A stretch of 64,000 nucleotides of DNA from Setomelanomma holmii (GCA_010015745.1 ML978195.1:186001-250000), one strand, 5' to 3'. Shown: positions 33,088 through 43,333, counted from the first letter of the stretch. The notes: generated from the sequence alone by a model not told the origin. Numbers and translations are program-made.

Positions 33088-34320
33088 TTATGTAGCACGG
33101 CGAAGTCTCCTTTGCAGGTCTTTTTCCGCCTTCTTGGCTTTCGTGTTTGGCGTCAATCTCGCCTCTGCATCCGGCTCTGCCTCAAAGTCGGCCTGCTCTG
33201 GGATCGTTGGCATCAACGTTCGCACGCCGTGCCCGAAGCGTTCGACATCCATTATCGCACGCGAATTATAATACTCCAGCTTTTGTCCAGCAGGTGGTAC
33301 ATTCGCCCATTCCATGTTCACTGACGGGTGAACATGTTTTCGCGCAAGAGTGGCCTTTGTGTACCCTGGAGAATCGGGCCATGCATATAAAGAATCTGGT
33401 GTCTCTGTTCTCCGCTCATCTGCTGCCGGAGCAAGAATTGGGTACTGCTGCGGTCCTTCCACAACAGTCGTCGTTCCAGCAAAGCTAGCGACGGACACTG
33501 GTCGCCGATTGATTGGGTTGGGTGGAGTTTCAAAGAGCGAATTCGATGCTCGCGGGCTCAAGCGAAAGTACCCTCGGTTTCGTGGGGCTGGCGTGGGCGT
33601 CTCATACAGTGAACGAAGGCTCACATTTGACATTCCGAGGGCACTATCTTTGAAGTCGCCGCCTACACTAGTTCCCAACCCAAAGGCTGCATCATCTTGC
33701 TTCGCCCTCTCTAGTACATCATCTGTCGTTGTAGGCACAGGCGGACGTAGTGAAGGCGGACTTGGCGGTGATGGCGATCGCTCCGTCACCAGCTGCAGCC
33801 GAGCAGGCTGTAAGGATGTTGGACTGCCGTGGACAGTGGGCTCAGAATCCCGGACATATCCTACACCAGAAACCTGATTCGAGCGACTGCGGTGTAGCGA
33901 CTCAGATGAAGACGACTGTAATCGCTTGGCCGCGTGCTCTAGCTTCGATACCAAGCTCGGACTTGGACTTGCGACGCGGACGTGCTCATCATCTTCCATG
34001 TCCAGCTGGAACCAATTCGAATCGCTTGCTCTGCGGCCCAACCCCAAGTTCAGGGCGCTTATGCTAGATTGCATGCGTGACATCAACAAGCTACGAGCTC
34101 GCCCACGAGTACGAGGCTGAGCGAATGCTGCTTCGTTGGCTTTCTCTTTCGCGAGCCGGTAGCGTTGAGTAACCGCTCGCTTGAGCAGTGTTCCCTTGCC
34201 CTCCAAGCCATTGTTCGCGACGTAGTTATTGATCGTAACTGGTCCGTAGAAGTTCATAGGTCCAGCCACGTTCGCGACAGGTGTTTGAAGCATGTTCGTC
34301 AACGGGACATGAGCTGGGAT
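33088..34320 (-). CDS. disordered Ser/Pro-rich protein frame, 3' continuation of the frame at 34321
   Basis: The frame is open for 410 codons, with first ATG at 34293. It opens with GPMNFYGPVTINNYVANNG, then a basic segment (LLKRAVTQRYRLAKEKANEA) and long disordered Ser/Pro/Thr tracts (SPSPPSPPSLRPPVPTT), ending with an acidic/basic tail. I recognise no family. It lies in the same frame as the 34321-35691 frame and is separated from it only by the TAA at 34321-34323. It is therefore either a second cistron, the end of one interrupted gene, or a downstream exon set if an intron removes the stop. Confidence 0.55.
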   Translation of the reverse strand: MPAHVPLTNMLQTPVANVAGPMNFYGPVTINNYVANNGLEGKGTLLKRAVTQRYRLAKEKANEAAFAQPRTRGRARSLLMSRMQSSISALNLGLGRRASDSNWFQLDMEDDEHVRVASPSPSLVSKLEHAAKRLQSSSSESLHRSRSNQVSGVGYVRDSEPTVHGSPTSLQPARLQLVTERSPSPPSPPSLRPPVPTTTDDVLERAKQDDAAFGLGTSVGGDFKDSALGMSNVSLRSLYETPTPAPRNRGYFRLSPRASNSLFETPPNPINRRPVSVASFAGTTTVVEGPQQYPILAPAADERRTETPDSLYAWPDSPGYTKATLARKHVHPSVNMEWANVPPAGQKLEYYNSRAIMDVERFGHGVRTLMPTIPEQADFEAEPDAEARLTPNTKAKKAEKDLQRRLRRAT

Positions 34321-35691
34321 TTACTGAACGCCACCTACTGAGGGTAATGTGGCCTCAACCCGATATTTCTGAGACAACTCCGGCGAAACGTATACCAATT
34401 CGGAGCTATCTTGTTCCTGGATGAGTGGTTCAGCTTGCATGTCACTGCAAGCCGCAGCCGAGGATGATGAGCCAATCAGTTGGCGACTCAAGGTCGTGTA
34501 AAATGAGGACGCTGAAAAAGCGGTTGATGATGACCCTCGAGACTCCGCTTGGCAATTCTGAGCCACCATATCAGGAGTTGCCGCTGCGCCCGCAGTACCC
34601 TGTTTAAAGAGCCCAGGGGCATTAGGATATCCGCCAATGTGCGGACGTGGTATTGATGATGAGGTCCTCAATACATGCGCTGCTGGAGCAATCGGATGAG
34701 GTGTTATCCCAGCAGCAGAGACGGATACATTCGCTTGACTAACGGCCGCAGATTGTCCACACCTTTCCGCTTCATGCATACTATTCGTGGAAGGCGAATG
34801 AAGAATGGGAGTGTTCACTAGCCATTCTGGGTTCCCAACTCGCCGCGCAACAGGAGCCGGAAGTGTCGATGCACGCAAATTTGGCTGCGTTAAGCTCTCT
34901 TCACAGCGGAATTGCGCCACGCGCCCAAACGTGCAATCGTCATCTTTGGGTGGTGGCCGTGGCGGAGGAGTGCTATTCATACGTGCTGGACGTGTCTGGT
35001 CCTCGCTGGCGACCATTGCAAGCTGGGCCTCTTCCTCTTCGCTCAGGTGCTGAACTCGATACTTCTTCTTCAACCGCTCAGTACTCTCGCGAGCTTCCGC
35101 TTCTCGGGCAGCAACGATCTTGCTACGCGGAATGACATCGCGGATAGCCCTCATCTCGACATCGCGCTCGTGTTCCAGCAGCAATGCCTCTTCCTGGCTC
35201 AGGAATAATGCTTTATACAGCTGAGCTTCCGTTGGATCAGTAGCATCGCGCTCACTATTAGCGACGGTGCGGCGAATTGTATCATCTTCTTCGCGCTGTC
35301 GGGCGAGATCAGCTGCTTCCCGCTCCGCGATGAGATCGAGATGAGCAGGAAGTACGCCATCGAGACTGGAGTCTTTTAGAGCAGCTAGAGATTTGACCTT
35401 GGCGATGCAGACAAGATCTTCGAAAGCGGCAATCTCGTTGTTTGGCGTGTCGTGTCTCGCGTCTTGAGGTTCCTGCGCGGCATGCCGTCGGTCCATGTTG
35501 GGTTTGTGTGGTAGAGCCTGAGTTGGAGGCGCGCACAGGGCTCGATGAGCAGGACACTTGACCACCGCTAGTCGCGCGTTTCTCGGAGCCGATGAAGGAG
35601 GCATCGTGTTCGATGGGTATAAGCCCCTGATTGCAGCGCTCTGACCTGTGTTCGGAGGACGCCTGGGCTGAACCCGATCCTTATTGGACAT
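34321..35691 (-). CDS. disordered protein with central charged helices, unknown function
   Basis: 456 residues from MSNKDRVQPRRPPN to a TAA at 34321-34323. The N-terminal 80 residues are Pro/Arg-rich. Residues about 85-230 are charged helices with likely coiled coil (EREAADLARQREEDDTIRR, then AREAEARESTERLKKKYRV and LSEEEEAQLAMV). The remainder is low-complexity with Ser runs. No domain is recognised. The stop is followed in frame by 410 further sense codons (see 33088-34320), so the true protein may be longer. Confidence 0.6.
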   Translation of the reverse strand: MSNKDRVQPRRPPNTGQSAAIRGLYPSNTMPPSSAPRNARLAVVKCPAHRALCAPPTQALPHKPNMDRRHAAQEPQDARHDTPNNEIAAFEDLVCIAKVKSLAALKDSSLDGVLPAHLDLIAEREAADLARQREEDDTIRRTVANSERDATDPTEAQLYKALFLSQEEALLLEHERDVEMRAIRDVIPRSKIVAAREAEARESTERLKKKYRVQHLSEEEEAQLAMVASEDQTRPARMNSTPPPRPPPKDDDCTFGRVAQFRCEESLTQPNLRASTLPAPVARRVGNPEWLVNTPILHSPSTNSMHEAERCGQSAAVSQANVSVSAAGITPHPIAPAAHVLRTSSSIPRPHIGGYPNAPGLFKQGTAGAAATPDMVAQNCQAESRGSSSTAFSASSFYTTLSRQLIGSSSSAAACSDMQAEPLIQEQDSSELVYVSPELSQKYRVEATLPSVGGVQ

Positions 35692-36269
35692 GGTAGTGGA
35701 GGAAGATTATAGCTGGGTAGACGGCGAGAGCATCGAAGTTGAAGGATGCTTGGTGGCGGTCCTGTCGTGAGAAAGTTGACACGCTCGCTTTGGAAGACTT
35801 ATGCTGCAGTGTGGAGAGCGACTTGCATGAAATCACTGGAGGAACCTGAGGCTTGCCATAAGGGGCCGTGCACGTTCATGCATCTGCTTTTACGCACTCG
35901 ATACTCGCGACGCGTCCGATTGTAAGTGAATATTCACTGCAAACGCGGCTATCGCATCATACGCGAAGTGAGTATGTTGAATGGCCCTGTAGTTCTTGTG
36001 GAACCCTTTAGCGCTTTAGTTTGTATGCTGGTCCACTGCGTAGAGCTGGGCTGGATCGAGGAAGTGCCGCGCCATTGTCGAGAGCACTTGTATATAGCGG
36101 AAGACTCTTGAGATAAGTATACATGGCGGTTCCTGGCCAGGAGCTACGAGGCTGATGCAGGTTAAGGGAAAAAGAGGTCTCGAAAAGGTCGTGGCAAGAT
36201 GTACTGCAATATATAGACTTTTGGGTGCTTTGTTCAGCAGCAAGCATATGAAATCGATAGCAAAGCATA
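35692..36269. other. upstream flank and transposon insertion site
   Basis: Contains the upstream region of the reverse-strand gene at 35691 and the target site of the Fot1-like element (TA at 36268-36269). No gene seen. Confidence 0.5.
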
Positions 36270-36316
36270 ACGTGTTGGATAAGCGAGTGATCCAGGCAAG
36301 CGAGTGAGCCACCCCA
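36270..36316 (+). repeat. left terminal inverted repeat of the Fot1-like element
   Basis: 47 bp starting ACGTGTTGGATAAGCG and ending GAGCCACCCCA. Two mismatches to the right end. Confidence 0.93.
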
Positions 36317-36350
36317 CTAACTTTCGACAACCTCTCACCTTGAATCGACT

Positions 36351-37859
36351 ATGGCTCCACCAACACTACCTCAACACGCCTCTCATGAGGCTGATATAAA
36401 CCTTGCAATCTCAGCTCTTGATACAAATCAAATTCAGACTGAAAGGCGCGCTGCAGCGACGTTTGAAGTCTCTTGCGCTACTTTCCACCGCCGACACGCT
36501 GGCAGACCTGCCCGACGCGATTGCCAGCCCAATTCAAAGAAGCTTACCCAGCTAGAAGAGGAGGTAATTATTAGATACATACTTGACCTAGACCAGCGTG
36601 GATTTGCGCCTACGTACGCATTTGTACGTGATATGGCTGATAAGCTGCACGCTGCGCGCGGCGGAGGCCAGGTTGGGCAGAAGTGGCCAGCCAACTTTGT
36701 TAGGCGTACAGACTCTCTCATAACGCGTTTCAATCGAGCGTACGACAGGCAGAGAGCTCTCTGCGAGGATCCTGTGTTAATTAGGAGCTGGTTTGAGCTT
36801 GTACAGCAGACAAAGACCAAGTACGGCATCTGCAATGAGGACGTCTACAACTTTGACGAGGCTGGCTTTATGATGGGAAAGATCACGACTCAGCTCGTCG
36901 TGACAGGGTCAGAGAGGAGAGGGCAGCCAAAGGCTGTCAAGCCTGGGAATCGCAAGTGGACGACGGTGATCCAAGGAATCAACGCTGCTGGCTGGGCTAT
37001 TCCACCGTTTATCATCTTTGCCGGCCAGCACCACCTGTCTGCCTGGTACGAGGAAGATATACCACGCGACTGGGCTATCGCTGTCAGCGACAATGGCTGG
37101 ACAACTAATGAGCTTGGAGTTGAGTGGCTAAAGCACTTTATTAAGCATACAAAGGGCAAGGTAGTTGGGGCGCGTAGGCTGCTCATCCTCGATGGCCATG
37201 AGAGCCACCACTCTCTTGAGTTTCGAGAGCTCTGCGAAGAGAACAATATCTACACGCTCTGCATGCCGCCTCACTCGTCGCACCTATTGCAGCCGCTTGA
37301 TGTGGTCTGCTTCTCAGTGCTGAAGCGCGCGTACAGCTGTGAGATTGAAGCTCCCATCCGCCACCATATCAACCACATCACAAAGCTAGAATTTCTGCCA
37401 GCCTTTAAGGCAGCCTTTGAGCGATCGTTCACGTCAGCTAATATATGCTCAGCCTTTCGAGGCGCAGGCCTTGTCCCACTCCAGCCAGACGTTGTTCTGT
37501 CAAAGCTAGATGTGCAGCTGCGTACGCCTACACCAGCCACTCTGCCAGAGGCTCCCTGGGAAGCCAAAACGCCAAGCAACGTACGTGAGCTTGAGGCTCA
37601 ATCAACGTCAATTCGTGATCGCGTGCGTCGGCATAAGAGCTCATCGCCCGCCTCTATTATTGAGGCAATTGGTCAGCTTAAGAAAGGAGCAGAGATAATG
37701 ATGCTCTCAGCTGAGCTAATGCGCGATCGCATTACCAGCCTTGAGAGAGCTAATGAGGCAGCAACAAAGCGTAGGCAGCGCATAAAAAAAGCGGATACAG
37801 AGGCAGGGGGTCTTAACAAAGGGGGAGGGAGAGGGCATACTCGCCCAGAAGGAGGCTGA
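36351..37859 (+). CDS. Fot1/pogo transposase, DD35D
   Basis: 502 residues from the ATG at 36351. The N-terminal psq-type HTH (about residues 10-55, with RRAAATFEVSCATFHRRHAG) and CENP-B/Tc5-type HTH (about 62-125) bind the ends. The DDE_1 catalytic domain has D169 (YNFDEAGF), D281 (LLILDGHESHH) and D317 (LLQPLDVV), giving DD35D as expected for Fot elements. The catalytic core is intact. In the C-terminal tail the frame changes at a run of seven A (37784-37790): the frame used ends at 37859, whereas the alternative frame continues with a KEADQQIEREQHQGRDPSGL-type tail to a TAG at 37942-37944, which looks like the original end. The C-terminus is thus probably truncated by a one-base indel. Confidence 0.93.
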   Translation: MAPPTLPQHASHEADINLAISALDTNQIQTERRAAATFEVSCATFHRRHAGRPARRDCQPNSKKLTQLEEEVIIRYILDLDQRGFAPTYAFVRDMADKLHAARGGGQVGQKWPANFVRRTDSLITRFNRAYDRQRALCEDPVLIRSWFELVQQTKTKYGICNEDVYNFDEAGFMMGKITTQLVVTGSERRGQPKAVKPGNRKWTTVIQGINAAGWAIPPFIIFAGQHHLSAWYEEDIPRDWAIAVSDNGWTTNELGVEWLKHFIKHTKGKVVGARRLLILDGHESHHSLEFRELCEENNIYTLCMPPHSSHLLQPLDVVCFSVLKRAYSCEIEAPIRHHINHITKLEFLPAFKAAFERSFTSANICSAFRGAGLVPLQPDVVLSKLDVQLRTPTPATLPEAPWEAKTPSNVRELEAQSTSIRDRVRRHKSSSPASIIEAIGQLKKGAEIMMLSAELMRDRITSLERANEAATKRRQRIKKADTEAGGLNKGGGRGHTRPEGG

Positions 37860-38040
37860 CCAGCAGATAGAGCGTGAACAGCATCAAGGTAGAGATCCAT
37901 CAGGCCTCAGCCGCCAGGCTCTGGCGCGCGTACGTGCAAAATAGATAGCTTAGATACTGCTTAGTCTGTTATATCGATGTATACATATGTTATCTCTTAA
38001 CGTGGTTAGGTTGTACGCTGAAACAGGTGCGTAAGCTTGG

Positions 38041-38087
38041 TGGGGTGGCTCACTCGCTTGCCTGGCTCACTCGCTTATCCAACACAT
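38041..38087 (-). repeat. right terminal inverted repeat of the Fot1-like element
   Basis: 47 bp, inverted copy of the left end, followed by TA. Confidence 0.93.
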
Positions 38088-38270
38088 TACTCACTTGGTG
38101 AACAGTGCTTTACACACCACAGTGTGTAGCACAAAGACGGAATGGAAATGCGACAGCCTGTCTGAGTTCTTCAGTAACGTATGTTTACGAAGTAATTTGG
38201 AGGGAAAGGTTCTTTGAAATAAGCCGCAATGCCAATGTTAGTCAACACTGCTGCAATGAGCCTCGTAACA

Positions 38271-39827
38271 TTATATACCACAACCCACATCGAGTGCATC
38301 CACAACTTGCTTCCTAAATTCCAGCATACTCTCCACCGCATCGTCCTGACTCCACTCCAAGCACTTCTTAACCACTTCTGAATATCGTTTCCCCATTTCT
38401 CGTCGCAAGTCGATGCTGTATGCTAGATCTAAGATCACGCGATTGACCTTTTTGAACAGTGCTGTCTCTTCTCTTGCACCGAAACGTGGCGTTGTCTCCA
38501 GTAGCTTGGCGAATACAGTCGACATTGTGGTCCAAAGTCCGAGCTCGAGCAAGACGACGGCGAGGGAGTAAATGTCTTGTTCTGTGGTCAACTCTCGCAA
38601 GCTTTGACCGAATTGGCTGTTGTGACGGTAGAGATTGCGCTCGAGAGGTGCTGCTCCAGTTGATGACCGCGCTTCGGCACCCCAGCCCACAAGATAAGGC
38701 GATGGCTCCACATCGTTGAGTTTGCGGGGTAACATGGTGATGCTGCGAGAGTTAATATTGCTGTGTAGTGATCCTGATGTATGTATGTCGAGAACAGATG
38801 CAGCCAGCGTTCTCGCGCACTGAAACCGATGTCCGAGACTTGGCTTAGTCAACCAGCCTTTTGCGATAGTATCATGCAGCGTCGGTGGACTTGAGGCCCA
38901 GGGGTGGCTCTTCGGTGAGCGGTACAGTATCATTGCGCGCGCATTGCTAGGGTCGTCAATATATCCGAGGCAGCGCAGCGTAAGCATCTGGTATCCACGT
39001 TCTGACGTTGGTGCTATTTCGTGTTCACCGAGAGGAGTCGATGAACTCAGATACCATGTCAGCTGGCTCACAGCTCCGGCCGGCGCATCGCTATAGCATC
39101 TGACTTCGACCATGACATCGGCTTCGTTACCATGCCTGCTGTAAACCGTTTTCATCAGACCTGAACCTGGCTGCGCGTTTCCGATCGACTTTCTCAATTG
39201 CCCATTCAAAGGCTGATAGCTTTCGGAGAGTTTCAGGCCAAGTCTCCGCGGCTTTTCTAGCATGTGTGTGATTCCAAGCTTGGAAGATTGCTCGTAGGTA
39301 GGATAGTGCGGTGATACCTCTCCCGCAACGAGAAGTACGAGTTCAAGCGTATGTCTCAGACGACATACCCAAGCACTACATGCACTGCTGAGTGACTCCA
39401 TCTCCTTCACTTCGAAGAGCGCAGAATTTGCGCTTCGCGCAGCTCTTTCTTTCCAGATTTGCGATCTTTGCTTCATCTCATCTCTCCATCTCTGTTTCTG
39501 GCCATTGATATCTGTGCTGATCGTACTACTTATCTTTACTGTCTCCTGGCGCTTGACTTGTGATGCGACGCTCACATACCGCCATGCCTCACGATGGGCG
39601 GCTAGGCTCTTATTGAGAACGTGTAGACTTTGCCGGACGTCCTGCAGGAGGACTTGAGGTACACGAGCGTCGCGCAATATGCCAGTAACGTCGCTGAAGC
39701 ATAGTTCCGAGAATGTCTCTAGAAAGGCGTGGGTCGCGATAAAGGTTGGTGTGATTGTCGAACCGGCAAGGCATTCTTTCGATACTTCGTGGATAAACAA
39801 TAATGTCGCGCAGATGACTACAGACAT
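38271..39827 (-). CDS. pseudokinase-like protein with helical N-terminal domain
   Basis: 518 codons open. Residues about 1-170 are helical. The C-terminal half has a degenerate protein-kinase fold: LHSNINSRSITML where HRD would be, PYLVGWGAEARSS where DFG would be, and a well-kept EQDIYSLAVVLLELGLW (helix F). Loss of HRD and DFG argues for a pseudokinase. Similar helical-plus-kinase-like proteins occur in fungal HeLo-type incompatibility/immune systems, but I cannot confirm the HeLo domain. The 5' end is unresolved: ATG 39907 (MDQIDANFE) plus a good 64-bp intron (ACTGAC branch, TAG acceptor) precedes the frame but does not match it in phase. The in-frame ATG at 39827 lies inside that intron. 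Confidence 0.6.
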   Translation of the reverse strand: MSVVICATLLFIHEVSKECLAGSTITPTFIATHAFLETFSELCFSDVTGILRDARVPQVLLQDVRQSLHVLNKSLAAHREAWRYVSVASQVKRQETVKISSTISTDINGQKQRWRDEMKQRSQIWKERAARSANSALFEVKEMESLSSACSAWVCRLRHTLELVLLVAGEVSPHYPTYEQSSKLGITHMLEKPRRLGLKLSESYQPLNGQLRKSIGNAQPGSGLMKTVYSRHGNEADVMVEVRCYSDAPAGAVSQLTWYLSSSTPLGEHEIAPTSERGYQMLTLRCLGYIDDPSNARAMILYRSPKSHPWASSPPTLHDTIAKGWLTKPSLGHRFQCARTLAASVLDIHTSGSLHSNINSRSITMLPRKLNDVEPSPYLVGWGAEARSSTGAAPLERNLYRHNSQFGQSLRELTTEQDIYSLAVVLLELGLWTTMSTVFAKLLETTPRFGAREETALFKKVNRVILDLAYSIDLRREMGKRYSEVVKKCLEWSQDDAVESMLEFRKQVVDALDVGCGI

Positions 39828-41230
39828 GTCAGTAACACTCGAACTGCCGAGGTCGATGCTGTGCTCGTACGATTTGTTACCTCAAAGTTAGCATCGATTT
39901 GGTCCATGGTAGCTAGATGAGTATCAATACTATATTCGATCGCTCAACATGTTGAATATCTGCATGCATATCTCAAGTGATGTCTGCGAACAATAAATGC
40001 GAAATTCAAGCATCATGGCATTGGTGCGCCAGCTGCGGATCTGACAGGCTCAGCCACCGCACTGCACAGGGCGCCCCATCTAAATATAAGCACCTGCGAC
40101 TCATGATTGAGAAACCTTAAGATCTTCATCCAGTAGAGTAACCTCTATCTCAAGAACCGATCGCGAACGACTAAATCCAGGGAGGGTGCATGCTGCAGGT
40201 CGAGAATGAAAAGGTGCTTGGGGGGGGGGAAGCGGTATTTGGTCGGGCGACTCCACCATTGCCACTTACAACGCTTACAGAAAGGACCTGAACACATAGA
40301 CGATATGAAAGCTTCTGGATCACCTGTCAGGCGTAAGCAGGAGAGAGAGAAACAGTGGGAGTTGCCCGTTGTGGCGCGAATCATCGTGGCTCGAATAAGA
40401 CTAGCCGAGCTCGAATGTCTGACGTCATCTTCTGGAAGTTCATATCAAGACATTTGTCGACACCACAACATGCTCAATCCACAACTCCTCGCCCCTATCG
40501 AGGTTCTTCATGTACCCGTTCTTGAAATCCGGCCGTTCCGCATCATCACGATGTCCAACAAGGGCCCAATCGCACCATGTGCGAGGAGGGGACGTGCATT
40601 TTTGCCGACACGTCACTTGTGCAGCTCCTCCGACTATGGAATCATAGACCCCGTATAAGCTCCATTAGGTCTTCCACCAAGCCGAGATAACCAAGAAGAG
40701 CCCGGACTGCCGCAAGTCTGGTGGTCTCGAATGTAAACGCTGTCACGGGCAAATTTCCTGTACAGTTTTCCGAAATGCGCTGAGGACAACAACCATGTCG
40801 CCAGCCCAATGCACTGTATTTGAACTGAAGGATGTGCAGAGTCGATCAGTGGACACCGCTGACTGTCATCGATATTAGAAGCTCGAAGCTCATGGCATCC
40901 ACGCCCGAGACATTCGAGCGCGATGGTTGAGTGCGAGGTGAAAGTGAAGCCGGGCGGCATCGCAAACTTCTGTCACCGAAATCACGACAATAGCAACTCA
41001 AGGACACATCCAGCCTCTTCTAATTGATTGTCTATTATGCAGCCAGGAGACCTTCACGATACAAGGTATTGTAGAATCCAGGAACAATTGCCCCTTGACA
41101 CTTCCTAGGAAATGGTTTTGTACCGTCCTTCAATATAGCATCCACAATTGTATGATCGCACAATACATTACGAGTGTTGATGGGGTCTGCTCAAATGCTT
41201 AAGTTGATCTCGTCCTCTTCTCTCCTCCAG
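39828..41230. other. 1.4-kb stretch without a recognised gene
   Basis: Contains the putative first exon/intron of the pseudokinase gene (39828-39907), a G homopolymer at about 40219-40227 and short frames without family resemblance. A pyrimidine tract and CAG acceptor at 41230 mark the start of the next coding segment. Confidence 0.5.
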
Positions 41231-42095
41231 ACACCATAACCATTTCAATACTTCTCGCTTTCTCCAGCGGCGCCACCATATCTTCCTTTGAGCTCTTCGC
41301 GCTGGTCGCTCTTCTCTTCGTCCTTGATACCGGCACCTACATCTGCAGTCTTGAAGTCCGCATTCGGGAGTTTAGCAAATTCCTGGATGATGCCACCAGC
41401 TTGCCTGCCAACGCTCATCCCAGCAAGAACACCCTTGGAGACTACGCGGCACTCCAAAGGTCATATAAGACCTCAGAAGACACCATCAGGGAACTGAATG
41501 CCACCATCGTCAGTCTCACGGCCAAGAACAACAAGCTCGAGAGACTCCTGGCTACCGCATGCCTGCCCAACGATAGCGACTTTCTGCTCCAGCAAATTAC
41601 GGAGGGCCAGCGAAAGGTGTTTGAGCTGAGCTGGCACCTGGAGCGCCTCCAGATGGTGGTGACAGTGTTGTTCCTTGGTCTGCTTGCGTTCCTCGGTGGT
41701 TTCGACCTTGGTAAGCTTGGGATCGACACCCAGAAGTTTGAGGCGTACATCGAGTACGCAAGGGCAATGGCATATGGTCTGCCATGCCCTCTTCTTCCTC
41801 AAGGTGTGTCATGATATAATATTCGTCCTAGCTTCGTTTCATCAGGCTGATGCTGTTATAGGTGGCTTCAGGCTCCACGGCATCCGCTTCCCGCTTTCTG
41901 GCTTGGGCATTGTGGGCACGCACATCATCGAAGTCGGCAACACTTTTTTGGCGCATGGCGCTTTCACTCGAGCTCCTGGAGGTCGAGATCATCCTGCTGA
42001 TCGGGATGATCTTCCTCCCATACCCAACTCTCCGCTCAGTTCGGAGCTCGACACGCCGTCTACTTCGCCAACAAAGACAAGTGCAGAAGTTGTAA
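41231..42095 (+). CDS. putative membrane protein with coiled coil (5' end missing)
   Basis: Exon 41231-41805 follows a TCTCCTCCAG acceptor and encodes a hydrophobic segment (FELFALVALLFVLDTGTY), a polar linker and a heptad-like coil (ELNATIVSLTAKNNKLERLL). A second membrane segment follows (MVVTVLFLGLLAFLGGF). A 56-bp intron (41806-41861) leads in phase 0 to a final exon with a third hydrophobic stretch (LLEVEIILLIGMIFLPYP), a basic tail and TAA at 42093-42095. An alternative donor one frame away would give a different C-terminus. No start codon is found in the first segment, so upstream exon(s) are missing. Family unknown. It converges on broken gene copy 6. Confidence 0.5.
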
Positions 42096-42751
42096 ATTTT
42101 ATGGCGTTCCAGCCGTCCAAGAAGCCAACTACGTTTGGTACCAGGAAGTGCTGTCAGCCCGAATTCGCTGAACACAATTTGGAGGAGGGAGTTGCGATAT
42201 TCAGCGTCGGGAAGAAGTCGCTCAGCCACATCTAGGAGGCCACGATGTAAGACTTAGACAAACAGTATGTGTGCCCATAGCACATGATTGCGCAAAGTGA
42301 GGTGTTGCTGCCGAGCTCGAACGATTATGTGGGGATTGTCGGCGTAGAAATCTTTGACTTCTTGGAGGCCTTCGATCGCGTTGTTCTGGATGACGAGACT
42401 ACCTTTGAGGATGTGAATCTTATTTAACCATTTCGTCTTTGACTTCGGCCAGCGAGTGAGGAAGTCACTCGCACCCTTGTAAGTTTCGAAGTAAAGGTCG
42501 TTGGAGTAGACTTCAAGGCCACGGGTTTCGATACGTAGCTGGCAACAAACGTACTGAAGTTGGTTTGTCTGGAGCTCACGTGTCTCAAGAGCGTGACTGT
42601 CGTCCGCGTCGATGATGCGGCTGAAGAATCGACCGGCTGAAGAATTGTTTGACCGGCAGTAGAGGAATCCATCTGGTTCTACGAGTACGGAGGAATGTAC
42701 CATGTTGCGTAGTTCTCCTGGAAGTTGCAAGAATGGGAAAGCGAGACTCAT
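42096..42751 (-). pseudogene. LPAEIRN-family gene with in-frame stop (copy 6)
   Basis: From MSLAFPFLQLPGELRNMV (start 42751; open upstream to 42925): a Ser/Asn-rich strand region, NQLQYVCCQLRIETRGLEVY, KGASDFLTRWPKSKTKWLNK and HLTLRNHVLWAHILFV, then TAA at 42254-42256. The same frame continues past the stop with LLDVAERLLPDAEYRNSLLQ and SEFGLTALPGTKRSWLLGRL, which reads as family C-terminal sequence, to about 42096. There it runs antisense into the convergent gene. The stop therefore truncates the protein by 50 or more residues. This is the least damaged copy; the truncated form could still be expressed. Confidence 0.62.
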
Positions 42752-42925
42752 CTTGTTTGGAAGGTTCAGTGGGACCCAATTCCAGAAGTTGTTATGGTGT
42801 ATGATAATGAGAGCTGAACTTGTATATGCGTATGTACAACTGAGAGTTTGACAGGGGAAACTTGAAGGCAAGAAGTGGTCATAGGACGTTCTTATGGAGT
42901 GACCTGCAAATGGCGTGGTCGTCAT

Positions 42926-43333
42926 GTAGGGCGAGTGTCCGTGCCATTTCTTTGAAATAGCACCAAAACTATATGCCCTTCACAGCACCATTCACAGCTG
43001 TATAATGGAGCGGATGAGGGTCATCGCAAGAACAGAATTACTAGCGCTTTTGGTGAGATGAGGTAAGCATTCTGGCAGTTCAAGGAGATGCCTCAACCTT
43101 GCCACAGTAAAGTCTACCTACATCATGACAGTTCAATCTGACCATCCAGTGTTCCGCGCCAAGTCTTGATTGCTCGAATGAATATGCCGTAAACAGTGAG
43201 TTCCCACTCATTGCATGCAAGTCACGACGGCTCTAACATCCAAAATCACAGTCCCCGCTCATACACACCCCTCCCAGCTCTGACGCAGTGCATTAGACTA
43301 CCTTCCGACGGCACAATTCACCAAGCCAGTCTC
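42926..43333. other. intergenic, nothing recognised
   Basis: Upstream flank of copy 6 and 3' flank of copy 5. Only short frames. Confidence 0.5.

Larger units (their letters stand above)
36270..38087 (+). mobile_element. Fot1-like (pogo/Tc1-mariner) DNA transposon, 1818 bp
   Basis: The element has 47-bp terminal inverted repeats (36270-36316 and 38041-38087) matching at 45 positions and is flanked by TA on both sides (36268-36269, 38088-38089), the pogo-clade target duplication. Each end contains two copies of an AAGCGAGTGA-type subrepeat. A single long transposase gene fills the interior. Size, ends and target site fit Fot1 elements of filamentous fungi. Confidence 0.95.

Noticed and set aside
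41245..41457. A reverse-strand protein-like frame (ending GGAAGESEKY)
   Set aside because: The forward strand over the same bases links by good splice signals to a coiled-coil/membrane exon; I kept the forward model but the strand is not certain.
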